From contig NZ_CP166097.1 in assembly GCF_041228105.1 (NCBI RefSeq), forward strand, positions 4,836,001 through 4,900,000: a stretch of 64,000 nucleotides of DNA. Direction: 5' to 3'. A model generated the notes under the pieces. The model was not told the DNA's origin, did not search any database, and saw only the letters and a program-made list of their open reading frames with translations. Source of the stretch: Pectobacterium aroidearum (GTDB lineage Bacteria; Pseudomonadota; Gammaproteobacteria; Enterobacterales; Enterobacteriaceae). Position 1 is the stretch's first letter; each line of letters opens with the position of its first letter. Positions 53,443 through 61,622 of the stretch are shown here, piece after piece. The position numbers and the translations under genes are program-made.

Positions 53443-54327
53443 TCAAGATCTAAAACTATTAATTAAATTTTGGATTGTAATTTTTTCATCTACATTAATT
53501 TTTCTATTTAGCTGAGGAAGATATACACTAAAAGTAGATTTATCCTCATTTAGGATCAAAGAAGCATCTAGTTTATTTTCAGATAAATTATCTTTCGATA
53601 AAATTTCTTCAACCTGAAATTGAATACCCCCCCATATTCTTCTGACATGGCAAGCCTTAAATGCTGACATAGTACTCGTACCAGCCACAGTAACCCCATG
53701 TGAAATAAAAAAAGAGTCATCATTCAATCTAGTTACTGTATTAAAGTTATTTTTTCTAGAATTAAACAAAAAATCATCATCAAAAGATGGAGAGATTTCT
53801 TTTAAAGAATGATTAAAAAAAATCATATTCGGCCAATTTCTTTTTGTTACATCCAATAAATTAACATCTTCCCAATGACCATGACCCAAGATAGATATAG
53901 CGTAAAAATTATCATCATCTAAAATAGCATATAAAATACTCTTCCCTCCTTGAACTAAGTTTGGATGTTTCAAGTCCTTTTCTATTCCCAAATGAAAATG
54001 ATTAACCCCCCAATGAGAAAGCATCCCATCTTTGTCATCTAACCTGTTTATCCCTCGACTAAGATGGGGTTCTAAATCGTCTCCACTTTCAATTTTATTT
54101 TTTAAATTCAACCAACCTAATTCTAGTTCCTCAGGACATTTGAAAACATCTGACAACCATATTTTTCTAGGGTTTATACGTGGTAATCTGTGCATCCTAT
54201 TAGCCAACCACATGTCAGCATCATGATTTATTTTTGATGTATTTATACCCATTACATGGGTGATGTAATCTTTTAGAATGTCAATCCAATCATTTAGCAA
54301 CTTATCACTTTCTAATAAATTTGGCAT
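53443..54327 (-). CDS. Unknown AT-rich 294-aa protein
   Basis: I do not recognise this protein. It contains histidine/tryptophan-rich stretches (SHWGVNHFHLG near residue 110 and SILGHGHWEDVNLL near 145) that could bind a metal or form an active site. The codon use is AT-rich compared with core genes. GAGGA lies about 7 nt before the ATG. It sits between phage-like genes and an empty stretch, the place of a typical cargo gene, so a defence or toxin role is possible but not shown. Confidence 0.6.
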   Translation of the reverse strand: MPNLLESDKLLNDWIDILKDYITHVMGINTSKINHDADMWLANRMHRLPRINPRKIWLSDVFKCPEELELGWLNLKNKIESGDDLEPHLSRGINRLDDKDGMLSHWGVNHFHLGIEKDLKHPNLVQGGKSILYAILDDDNFYAISILGHGHWEDVNLLDVTKRNWPNMIFFNHSLKEISPSFDDDFLFNSRKNNFNTVTRLNDDSFFISHGVTVAGTSTMSAFKACHVRRIWGGIQFQVEEILSKDNLSENKLDASLILNEDKSTFSVYLPQLNRKINVDEKITIQNLINSFRS

Positions 54328-54684
54328 TTCGTGTTCCTCATACTAACGAGCATATGGAGTACTAAATAGCTCTACTCTTACGGGGGAATGACATCCTGTG
54401 CGTACTTGGCTCGGCATCAATGCACAAAGTTAATCTACACAGGTAGATGAGGAAGTCAATGCACATAGAAGTATTGCCTCAGTAATGCGCTATTTAAGTG
54501 AACGCAAGCAGCAACCAGAACATTATATGGTGAGCATATACTTTTTCCTTGCTTAACTATCACTCCTGCTCATATAGCATTCGAATGCCCCATGTAGATA
54601 AACCAGTTCTTCTTGGCTGTTCCTTATTCCGGTTACGATATAAAAAAATATTTAGTCCAGCAGTTGAGCAGATTTGGATACCTA
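54328..54684. other. Gene-poor stretch
   Basis: The 357-bp stretch between the unknown AT-rich gene and the paralog pair shows no reading frame with a good start, no repeat and no RNA gene. It may be decayed DNA. Confidence 0.5.
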
Positions 54685-55185
54685 CTACAGGGATGCTATT
54701 GAAATAAAATCTTCAACGGTGACTGGCTCGACGTATTTCTCTAATGCCACCAACGCAGCGTTAAAACCAGCGTGATATCCATTGGCATCGTTATTCAGTG
54801 AACTGTAAATAAACGCCGCCATATTACGATCTTCCGTATCCAAGCATTCCCAGCCAGGATAAGCCGTAATCATTTTACGTTTGGTATAGTGGCTGAGGTG
54901 CCGATGGCTTACTGACAGAATATCGATAGCCTGCTGGTACGGCTTACCCCGTTTAATCAACTTGAGTGCGAATATGGGGTTACTCTTGGCTTCCTTACTC
55001 ACCGCTATCCAATGTGAGTTGGAATGCTGCGGTTGCCTCTCCTGTTCAGCGGCTTGAGGCTCTTCACCACCAGCAAAAGCCCCACTCCGCTGCCGTACCG
55101 GAGAATAGGGACCTAATGCACTTCTGGCGGCTAAGTCGCTATTCTGTACCTCAAGATTTAAATGGCTGAACGTTCTCATAAGCAT
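54685..55185 (-). CDS. Satellite/phage protein, paralog 2 (166 aa)
   Basis: This shares a core with the gene before it: VSKEAKSNPIFALKLIK versus VSNEAKENPILAIRLLK, then YPGWECLDTEDRNMAAFIYS versus DPSWEFQDDEEKARTALTYS. The EAK..LA..L segment resembles the linker of phage prohead protease/scaffold proteins. The N-terminal 55 residues are Gln/Glu/Ser-rich and unrelated. The second ATG (two codons in) has better spacing to GGGTG. It starts 8 nt after its paralog's stop, so the two arose by tandem duplication and are co-expressed. Function unknown. Confidence 0.6.
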   Translation of the reverse strand: MLMRTFSHLNLEVQNSDLAARSALGPYSPVRQRSGAFAGGEEPQAAEQERQPQHSNSHWIAVSKEAKSNPIFALKLIKRGKPYQQAIDILSVSHRHLSHYTKRKMITAYPGWECLDTEDRNMAAFIYSSLNNDANGYHAGFNAALVALEKYVEPVTVEDFISIASL

Positions 55186-55193
55186 TCACCCAA

Positions 55194-55907
55194 TTAACGA
55201 GGCGGCATATCAATGATCGGTAAGCCTGCATCCAGTTGAGATTTAATCTTTGCGGCTTCGTTCACTGGATTAGCGGCTTTACCGCTGACTAACCGACTGT
55301 CTCCGGGCAAAACTGCACCCGTTGCACGGAATTGCTGATTGCGACGTGCGGCGGCTTGAGCCAGCGTCTCTTTGTACTCTTCATCGGCCTTACGGCGCGC
55401 ATTCAGATTATCTATCGAGTTAGGATCGGAGTCATTTATCATTTGGGTGGAGCGTGCCGCCAGCGCCTGAAGCTCATCATCAGTCAAGGGCTCTTCCATT
55501 TTCTTCAACGCTTTTGTGGCAGCGTTACGGGCCGAACTAAAACCGTTTTTATCACCGTTCTGAACAGAGTAAGTCAGCGCTGTCCGTGCCTTTTCCTCAT
55601 CGTCCTGAAATTCCCAGCTAGGATCGTTCTCTTCCATAAATTTTTGGGTAAATACGGATAATCCCTGCGGTGCAGATACCAGCTTCGCCTTGATTTTCTT
55701 GGATGACAGGTCAGTGTCTTTCAGCAGACGAATAGCAAGGATAGGGTTTTCTTTAGCCTCATTAGAAACCGCAACGTTATGCCCCCGGCTATGTTGATTA
55801 GGACGGGCAACCTTAATCGGCTCTTTTTCATCAGCAGATTGAATAACATCATTGCTGTTTGAGCTATTTGCCTGGGAGCCACCGAGAAGATGCTTAAAAT
55901 TAAACAT
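55194..55907 (-). CDS. Satellite/phage protein, paralog 1 (237 aa)
   Basis: A polar, largely helical protein. Residues about 48-80 read NEAKENPILAIRLLKDTDLS, followed by KKIKAKLVSAPQG. This resembles the DEAKGREALA...TDMSVEAAKATLAAAP segment in phage capsid-assembly protease/scaffold proteins. That makes a capsid-related origin plausible but unproven. I chose MFNFKHLLGG because AGGAAAAG lies 9 nt upstream; the frame is open for 20 codons before. It is followed by its paralog. Confidence 0.6.
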   Translation of the reverse strand: MFNFKHLLGGSQANSSNSNDVIQSADEKEPIKVARPNQHSRGHNVAVSNEAKENPILAIRLLKDTDLSSKKIKAKLVSAPQGLSVFTQKFMEENDPSWEFQDDEEKARTALTYSVQNGDKNGFSSARNAATKALKKMEEPLTDDELQALAARSTQMINDSDPNSIDNLNARRKADEEYKETLAQAAARRNQQFRATGAVLPGDSRLVSGKAANPVNEAAKIKSQLDAGLPIIDMPPR

Positions 55908-55996
55908 GGATATCTTTTCCTGTAGAAACGTGTTGATGGTCGTTGATGGCCTCTCTCGATTTGCCAAAAAACCAACAAACTAAAAGCGCTGTGCCG

Positions 55997-56167
55997 TTAC
56001 CCCACTATTTTGTTTAACACCTTGTCCATCAGGCGGCGGGCAACTTCATGGATTGACGGTGTGATACCAAGCTCAGAGCGCTTACTCTCTTGCTCCCGTA
56101 AACGTTGTAGTGCCTCCACTTGTTTCCGTGTAAGCAGTACAGCCTGTGTATTGGGTTTACGATTCAT
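55997..56167 (-). CDS. Small ribbon-helix-helix-like regulator (56 aa)
   Basis: The translation begins MNRKPNTQAVLLTRKQVEAL and continues QRLREQESKRSELGITPSIHEVARRLMDK. A short strand (QAVLLT) followed by two helices ending in SIHEVARRLMD is the layout of Arc/CopG-type DNA-binding proteins. It lies about 90 bp before the scaffold-like pair on the same strand. TATTGCAAT boxes just upstream of it are likely operators. It is short and easy to miss. Confidence 0.6.
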   Translation of the reverse strand: MNRKPNTQAVLLTRKQVEALQRLREQESKRSELGITPSIHEVARRLMDKVLNKIVG

Positions 56168-56203
56168 ATGATGGCCTAAACTGATTATTTATACAGTTAA
56201 ATA

Positions 56204-56242
56204 TATTGCAATAAATGCAACAATACAAACTTATATTGCAAT
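56204..56242. promoter_or_regulatory. TATTGCAAT operator-like boxes
   Basis: The palindromic TATTGCAAT(A) occurs at 56204-56213 and 56234-56242, 30 bp apart (three helical turns), just upstream of the small RHH gene. It suits autoregulation by an RHH dimer. Confidence 0.55.
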
Positions 56243-56254
56243 TTAAGGGACAAA

Positions 56255-56437
56255 GTGAGCTCATCGTTCCTGTGTAGAACGCCAGATTACGGCACTTGCC
56301 AGAACGGAAAAGGTAATCAGGGAAGATGTTTCTTTGCAGTAAGAGGGATTGATGGAACTGATAATGCTTCTAAAGCGTATATCTCAGGATGGTGTAAAAG
56401 CGGTTCTGGTATTCGTGTTTCCACCTTCATCGGGTAA
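56255..56437 (+). CDS. Possible small Cys-containing protein (60 aa)
   Basis: A GTG-started frame preceded by AAGGGA gives MSSSFLCRTPDYGTCQNGKG and then GRCFFAVRGIDGTDNASKAY with ISGWCKSGSG. Four Cys and many Gly look like a compact folded peptide rather than chance frame, but I recognise no family. It lies alone on the plus strand, divergent from the RHH gene. Confidence 0.35.
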   Translation: MSSSFLCRTPDYGTCQNGKGNQGRCFFAVRGIDGTDNASKAYISGWCKSGSGIRVSTFIG

Positions 56438-56618
56438 AGCTGTTTAGCTTTATCACTGCTAAAGCTAGCCTTCCAGATTTGGAAGCAGTTAACAAAATAC
56501 ATCTCTGTGTTGAGAGCAGCTCTCTTCTATGGGGCTATCGCAAATGTACATATATTGAAATGTCATTTTGAAATATAACCATCTTAAAAAAGATTATTTT
56601 TAATAAAAACTAAAAAAA

Positions 56619-57212
56619 TTATTTACTTATCTCACTTTTATCATCTGGTGATACATTTTTCTTGGCTAATTTTTCCATTTCGTCTATATCAATTCTTGAT
56701 ATAGGAAAAAGATTGCGAATGACGATAACAAAAACTGCGACAATATTTACTGTAACACCGCTTATCAATGCAATAAGGGTGGTATCACTAATTTTAAAAC
56801 TAGAATGTAATTTAAAATCATTAGCTTCAATCTTAACATCACCAAAACCAACAAAAAACACCACTAAAAACAGAAAACAAGACCACATAAATACAAAACT
56901 GTAAGCTTTTGAAGCATACTTACGTCTCATTTTAACATCTTGCTTTTGACTTTTAATTTTCCATTTAAGGATTTTACCGTTTCTTTTTCTTGTTTTTATA
57001 TTATCTAGTGCTTCCGCATATTCGGTATATTTCTTGAGGTATGTAGATGGATCTTCATTATCTTTAAGTTCAGTTTCTTCCTCTAACGTTAGATCATTAG
57101 CCTTAGTAAAAGTCTTATCATTTTTTTTAGTATCAATATCAGCTTGAGCATTTATTTTCATTTGCTCAAGCTGAGAATTTATTTTTTTATAATGAGGATC
57201 AGTTGTCAACAT
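56619..57212 (-). CDS. Two-TM membrane protein, candidate PanT toxin
   Basis: The 197-aa protein has a long charged, coiled-coil-prone N-terminus (residues 1-100), two TM helices (about 105-125 and 145-167) and a short charged tail. It is very AT-rich. Its start overlaps the end of the Panacea-domain gene by 14 nt, so the two are translationally coupled. Panacea antitoxins (PanA) are known to pair with diverse toxins including membrane-active ones. By that logic this protein would damage the membrane when released, for instance on phage infection. Confidence 0.6.
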   Translation of the reverse strand: MLTTDPHYKKINSQLEQMKINAQADIDTKKNDKTFTKANDLTLEEETELKDNEDPSTYLKKYTEYAEALDNIKTRKRNGKILKWKIKSQKQDVKMRRKYASKAYSFVFMWSCFLFLVVFFVGFGDVKIEANDFKLHSSFKISDTTLIALISGVTVNIVAVFVIVIRNLFPISRIDIDEMEKLAKKNVSPDDKSEISK

Positions 57213-57708
57213 TCATTCCCAACTGAACACGAGTAGTATTTCGGATGACTTCATTTGGAATCACACAACCACTAATCTGCCCTTGCCTATGATCGTCCTT
57301 GGTTACGTCCCATGCAGAACCAGTCTGATGAGTTAGGTTAGAAAGAAAGATTGCGCTCTGATTACCATAAGTATTCATTACAGCATCAATAAGATGAGCA
57401 CTTTCTTTATCATTAACGGTCGGTATTATTGGGAATGGAACACCCTGACTATATTCATAGGCAACTGCCGGAGTAGGAATATGGCCTGAACCATAACCTC
57501 TGAACGCATTGTAAACAGATGGTACCACTGGACCATAACGCCAAGCACAAACAGGTTCATCAATCAAAGGCTTTCCAGTTAAAGCGAGATGCCAAGCATG
57601 GGCAAAGTAAACCAGTTTTTGAAGCTTCATTGGAGATAAATCATTGATACCATAATGTTTAGCCCTCTCAATGAAGGCATTGGCAACCGCAATTGCAGAA
57701 TAACCCAT
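57199..57708 (-). CDS. Panacea (SocA/DUF4065) domain protein, candidate antitoxin
   Basis: The 169-aa protein carries the Panacea/SocA signature NDLSPMKLQKLVYFAHAWHL followed by PLIDEPVCAWRYGPVVPSVY. Panacea domains are hyperpromiscuous antitoxins and also occur as SocA proteolytic adaptors. I chose MGYSAIAVAN because AGGAGG lies 6 nt upstream; ten upstream in-frame codons are unlikely. It is the first gene of a two-gene unit with the membrane protein. Confidence 0.8.
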   Translation of the reverse strand: MGYSAIAVANAFIERAKHYGINDLSPMKLQKLVYFAHAWHLALTGKPLIDEPVCAWRYGPVVPSVYNAFRGYGSGHIPTPAVAYEYSQGVPFPIIPTVNDKESAHLIDAVMNTYGNQSAIFLSNLTHQTGSAWDVTKDDHRQGQISGCVIPNEVIRNTTRVQLGMNVDN

Positions 57709-58515
57709 AATGCGCCTCCTAGTCAGATGATTAAACAAGCAATGACTGTGCTTATATACAGTACCAAGAATTAATCAAATAATATCAAAATATAGTGATA
57801 AGTCCAGCGATGAAAATCATTGTTTTTCAAATAATTAACATCTTGTGTAAAAGGTGCAACGCAAGGATGTAGACTAAACATTAATTGTAATGGCAGTCAA
57901 AAGTAACCTTTTGGTTTTTATAAATTTATCTTTACTTATCATGATATTATAAATTATCGGCTAAGGAGGTTTTGGTAAGGAATGCCGGCCTCTCTCTAGA
58001 TATGTCGGAAGAAGTACCATTGTTCAGGATTGGTGACAAGCTGTTCGCCAGACAGAGTATGCATAATAAATCTATGTAAATCATCCCAGAAAAAATCTTC
58101 TTCTTTAAGATCCCGACGATAACCATCCATATGCATCACATGCAGGCTAGTTAAACCGAATTTTCCCTATTGCTCCGTTCATGCTTGGCATGTAACGCTC
58201 CTATGATATAAAGAATATACACCCAATTTTTCAATTATCCAGTTTACACAGAGCAAGATGTAACACTCATTCGCACATAACTTCGTCGATATGAAGAAAC
58301 TTAGTAAAAAAGACACAAAGCTTACCTTTTCTGAAACAGCAACGATCACCTTACCTGTATTAAACAGGGCGTTAAACCAGCATGAAAAGTGTTAATCCGT
58401 CTAAATATTTTGCATCACACAGACTACTTCGCACAACTAGGTTAAACGACTAAATGGCAATTTATACATGAGTTCTACTCACTAAAAACTTCATTAGATA
58501 AAATAATTTACAAGA
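57709..58515. other. 807-bp gap with decayed reading frames
   Basis: This AT-rich stretch has no intact gene of clear merit. It holds two minus-strand frame fragments (57996-58191) and a 34-codon plus frame at about 58291-58395 (MKKLSKKDTKLTFSETATIT start) that has no ribosome site I trust. The promoter of the Panacea unit should lie near 57720-57800. Confidence 0.5.
57996..58191 (-). pseudogene. Possible decayed small gene
   Basis: A start with a good TAGGAGCG site gives MPSMNGAIGKIRFN then a stop. Shifted one base, a protein-like stretch follows (MDGYRRDLKEEDFFWDDLHR, then MHTLSGEQLVTNPEQWYFF). The two parts look like one gene broken by a frameshift or small indel. I recognise no family. 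Confidence 0.3.
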
Positions 58516-59376
58516 CTATTTTAATGAGGCAGAAACCTCATTAATAAAATGAAAAACACAGCTCTGTATTCTAAATATTTCTTCTTTTTTAACTTTACCT
58601 TCATCATATCTAACATTAGCGCTTGCTTTTATTTCCTCCACAAGTTCTAAAGGAACGTTAGCAGAATAAACTTTGTTAAACTCACGTGTCAACTCTAATA
58701 AGCTATGATTAAAGCGCCTAACATTATTAACACCTTTTAAGTGAATGAGGCTCTTTAGTATTTTCTCAATGAACTGAGAGTATGACCATTTTGCTTGCCC
58801 ATAATGCTCAACTTGGGAAATTATATGCCCGTTAGCTGCATTCAAATCAGCAAAAGCAGCATCCCCCATAATGAGGCCCCGACATTTTATGCTTTCAAGC
58901 GAAATATGAAAACTCACCGCTAAAATGAAAACATCCTGTATCGATTTTATCTCCGCATCTGTTAGCAAATCAGCAAATGACTGCGTCATTTCCTTACAAG
59001 TCGCCAATATGTTGCAAGAACTTCCACCGCCTATGTCAGAAAGGTCTTGACATAAATAAAAAGCACACTCACCAAAAAAAACAGGAACATCAAAAAACCA
59101 AAAATCATGTTTTAATAAAACATAAAAACTGCCTAATCTCCCTGAATATTTCAGCCTATCGCCATATCTATTATTATACCATTCATGAATAAACTTACTA
59201 TGCTCATCCACGTAACCATTTGATAAAAAATTTGGATACAACGAAATTGATAAATTTAGTTTCTTACTAACCTCCAAAAGTGCTCTAGGTAAACGATGTC
59301 GAATAGGAATATTATTCTTTGCCATATTGGCGTCTACGTCTTCCAAAATAAGAATTAATCCTTTTTCATTAAACAT
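58516..59376 (-). CDS. Unknown AT-rich 286-aa protein
   Basis: I do not recognise this protein. It is helical in its second half (ANVPLELVEEIKASANVRYD, KKEEIFRIQSCVFHFINEV) and has aromatic-rich segments (GSFYVLLKHDFWFFDVPVFF). The start follows AAGGTGTG by a few nt and lies 8 nt after the TGA-interrupted frame, so the two form a unit. Low GC and isolated placement in the island suggest acquired cargo, possibly defence, but nothing in the sequence proves a function. Confidence 0.6.
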   Translation of the reverse strand: MFNEKGLILILEDVDANMAKNNIPIRHRLPRALLEVSKKLNLSISLYPNFLSNGYVDEHSKFIHEWYNNRYGDRLKYSGRLGSFYVLLKHDFWFFDVPVFFGECAFYLCQDLSDIGGGSSCNILATCKEMTQSFADLLTDAEIKSIQDVFILAVSFHISLESIKCRGLIMGDAAFADLNAANGHIISQVEHYGQAKWSYSQFIEKILKSLIHLKGVNNVRRFNHSLLELTREFNKVYSANVPLELVEEIKASANVRYDEGKVKKEEIFRIQSCVFHFINEVSASLK

Positions 59377-59384
59377 ACCACACC

Positions 59385-59663
59385 TTATTTTTTAACAAAA
59401 TCAATTCGCCATAAAAAATCGACTATCCTTTTCAATACCTCAATAAAAACATCTAGTTCCTCTTTGCTGCCGGCCATTACTCCACCATAAAATTGATGCC
59501 GAAAATTACCATTATGATTGTTTAGCTCCCAACCAACCTCTTGAATGCATTTAATGGAATGAGTTACAAACCCAGTCCATCATCTGGGATACCGAACATC
59601 CCTTTGCTCCAAAATTTTACGGATATTGTCTTGAGAATAGACGATTTCTAATCTGTCTTTCAT
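59385..59663 (-). pseudogene. 92-codon frame with one in-frame TGA
   Basis: The frame starts MKDRLEIVYSQDNIRKILEQ with GAGG 8 nt upstream, continues RDVRYPR, meets TGA at 59580-59582, then resumes in the same frame WTGFVTHSIKCIQEVGWELN to a TAA at 59385-59387. Both halves look protein-like, so a single substitution (for example CGA, TGG or GGA to TGA) in an otherwise intact gene is the simplest reading. It sits 8 nt upstream of the 286-aa gene. A 5-bp stem CCCAG/CTGGG encloses the TGA. Confidence 0.55.
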
Positions 59664-59714
59664 TAAAATATCCTCGTTAGGATATGTTTTCTATTTAAGA
59701 TTTTGCGCGTCTTG

Positions 59715-59930
59715 CTGTACCACCTGTACCACTTAGCGATAAACCCAGTAATGGCGCGGCTTGTAGCTGGTACAGGTCGTAGAATCACACCTAAACCAAC
59801 CTGTACCGTTCTACGCCCTTAACTGGTATAGGTGGTATAGGTCTGGTACAGGTCAGTAAATAACCTATACCACCTATAAAGCCTTTGTTGGTGCGGGATT
59901 TGGACATACTGGTATAGGTGGTACAGGTAT
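59715..59930. repeat. Iteron cluster (GGTAYAGGT), candidate replication origin
   Basis: About eleven copies of GGTACAGGT or GGTATAGGT lie on both strands within 216 bp. They include back-to-back copies (59823-59853 and 59909-59928) and inverse copies (59715-59732, 59798-59807, 59862-59878). They start immediately after the stop of the helicase gene. P4-type satellites place their alpha-protein binding iterons beside the primase-helicase in a similar way. Confidence 0.8.
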
Positions 59931-59945
59931 TTCCTCGTGCATGTG

Positions 59946-61622
59946 TTATATAGGGAAAACCATTTCAACCGATTCGCCAATCAGCGCTGCAAAGCGTTCC
60001 TGCAACTCTTCGACAGCCGGTATTTCGTAATATTTCCCCTGCCCGCGATCTGAACGTCCTACCGCTGACATACCAATACGGTTCATTACCTTGCCGATAG
60101 CTGACCGTGCAGCCGCTTCTTTCAGGTCTTCGCCGTGCGATTCACCCCATACCATAAATTTACCCACCAGCTCATGGGCAAAAATACGCTCCTGATCGTT
60201 AAACGGCTTACCCTCCCACAACTCCTGATACAAATACTGGTACGCAGGAGGAAGGCTGGCTAGCTTCTCATCCACCAGCGCCGCCGTTACAGGTGGGCGA
60301 CGTGGATCAAACACAGACAGGTCATATCCCAGCAGATACGCCAGCAAGTGACCTGCGCCGCCGTTATTGATCCACTGGTACAACTGGTTGAAATACTCCC
60401 TGTCCTGCGCCCTTGAGCCGTCTGGCTCCAGCACCAGATAACGTCGCTCCCGCATACCAGCACGGATAACCCGATCATGATTACTGGCAAAGATGAAACG
60501 GGCATAGTTAGGCATGGGTTCGGGTTCCTTGCCTTTACGCTCCAAGTTGATTGTTGGCTCACTGATTATCGCCTTAAGCCTGTCCGCCGCTCGTGAATCG
60601 GTTAACTCGGCCTCATCAACGAAAATAAACAGCTTATTGGCGATCGTACCGTTAAACCGTCCCGCGATTTGTCCCGGCCCGTTTACCTGAATACCGTACA
60701 TGCCCAACGCTTCGATAATCGGGCGTACCATTGATCCTTTCCCCGTTCCCTCAATCGACTTCATCACCACGGCCACCGAGGGTTTTTCTTCCGGTTTCTG
60801 GAACAGGTGCGCCAGCCATCCCACCAGGTAGCGATATGCCTCGTCATTACCTGCGCATATCACATCACGCAGATGGTTAAGGTATGGCATACAGTCACCG
60901 GGTTTAGGCTCGATAGCCAACCCACTGAACAGGTTATAGACGTTTTTAGGGCATAGACTGGGATTAGGATAGAACCCAACCCCCGCCAAGCGTTTAGAGT
61001 GACCGGGCCACTGTAACCACGCTTCCCCCAAACGACGCCCCGCCACTCTGGGAACATCAAGAAAGTTATTTCTGAATGAGTTCAGCGTCTGGAAAGCATG
61101 AGTTTCCCCCGTCACTGGGTTGGCCCTCATACTGGCTATGTGGTGATCGCCGAATGCCAGAACGTGCGTATAGGTGTCGTTGAGGGCTTCCAACTTCTCC
61201 ACGTCCTCATCACGCAGTGATGTACCATCCCCCAGCACGTACCGATCCACAGCAGATAACACAGCCTCATCATCTGACGGAACGGGAAACACTCGCGCTA
61301 TCCGGGCATCATCACAAAGCTGTTTTTTCAGCTCATTACGGCCAATCACATCACCCACCAGCTTGATGCGGTTTTCCCGCTGCTTTTTAGTGTCGGTCGC
61401 TATCAGTCCTTCATCACATAGCCACTCATAGGTGGTTTGGCTGGAATCCACCAGCCGGTTTAATGTCTTCGCCAGCATCCCGTAGCGGGTTGCATCGTCT
61501 GGGTGGCGGATAGCGGCCATTGCCGTATCATCCCGATCAACAATATGACCATTCACCCAGCGATACAGGCAGGAAAATAGCGCATCAGACATGGCTTCTC
61601 GTGCTTTTGTCTCTGCCGTCAT
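59946..61622 (-). CDS. SF3-type primase-helicase (satellite replication protein)
   Basis: The 558-aa protein has an SF3/DUF5906 helicase core: Walker A SIEGTGKGS (289-297, Lys295), Walker B LFIFVDEAEL (331-340), sensor 1 FIFASNHD (377-384) and an arginine-rich RAGMRERRY. The N-terminal 280 residues likely form a primase-like domain. Such proteins start replication of P4/PICI satellites and some phages. It ends 16 bp from the iteron cluster and its ATG overlaps the stop of the preceding gene (ATGA), so it is the last cistron of a coupled three-gene operon. Confidence 0.85.
   Translation of the reverse strand: MTAETKAREAMSDALFSCLYRWVNGHIVDRDDTAMAAIRHPDDATRYGMLAKTLNRLVDSSQTTYEWLCDEGLIATDTKKQRENRIKLVGDVIGRNELKKQLCDDARIARVFPVPSDDEAVLSAVDRYVLGDGTSLRDEDVEKLEALNDTYTHVLAFGDHHIASMRANPVTGETHAFQTLNSFRNNFLDVPRVAGRRLGEAWLQWPGHSKRLAGVGFYPNPSLCPKNVYNLFSGLAIEPKPGDCMPYLNHLRDVICAGNDEAYRYLVGWLAHLFQKPEEKPSVAVVMKSIEGTGKGSMVRPIIEALGMYGIQVNGPGQIAGRFNGTIANKLFIFVDEAELTDSRAADRLKAIISEPTINLERKGKEPEPMPNYARFIFASNHDRVIRAGMRERRYLVLEPDGSRAQDREYFNQLYQWINNGGAGHLLAYLLGYDLSVFDPRRPPVTAALVDEKLASLPPAYQYLYQELWEGKPFNDQERIFAHELVGKFMVWGESHGEDLKEAAARSAIGKVMNRIGMSAVGRSDRGQGKYYEIPAVEELQERFAALIGESVEMVFPI

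Larger units (their letters stand above)
56168..56618. other. Intergenic region between RHH gene and membrane gene
   Basis: The 450 bp contain the TATTGCAAT boxes and the uncertain 60-aa frame. The stretch 56440-56618 has only a short AAAGCT-GTTT-AGCTTT hairpin and AT-rich sequence. Confidence 0.5.

Noticed and set aside
53210..53446. 78-codon frame as an independent gene
   Set aside because: Its C-terminal part fits as the N-terminus of the frameshifted phage gene, and its start is TTG without a ribosome site.
59580..59582. Selenocysteine at the in-frame TGA
   Set aside because: No convincing bacterial SECIS hairpin follows the codon and no selenoprotein family is recognised; a nonsense change is simpler.
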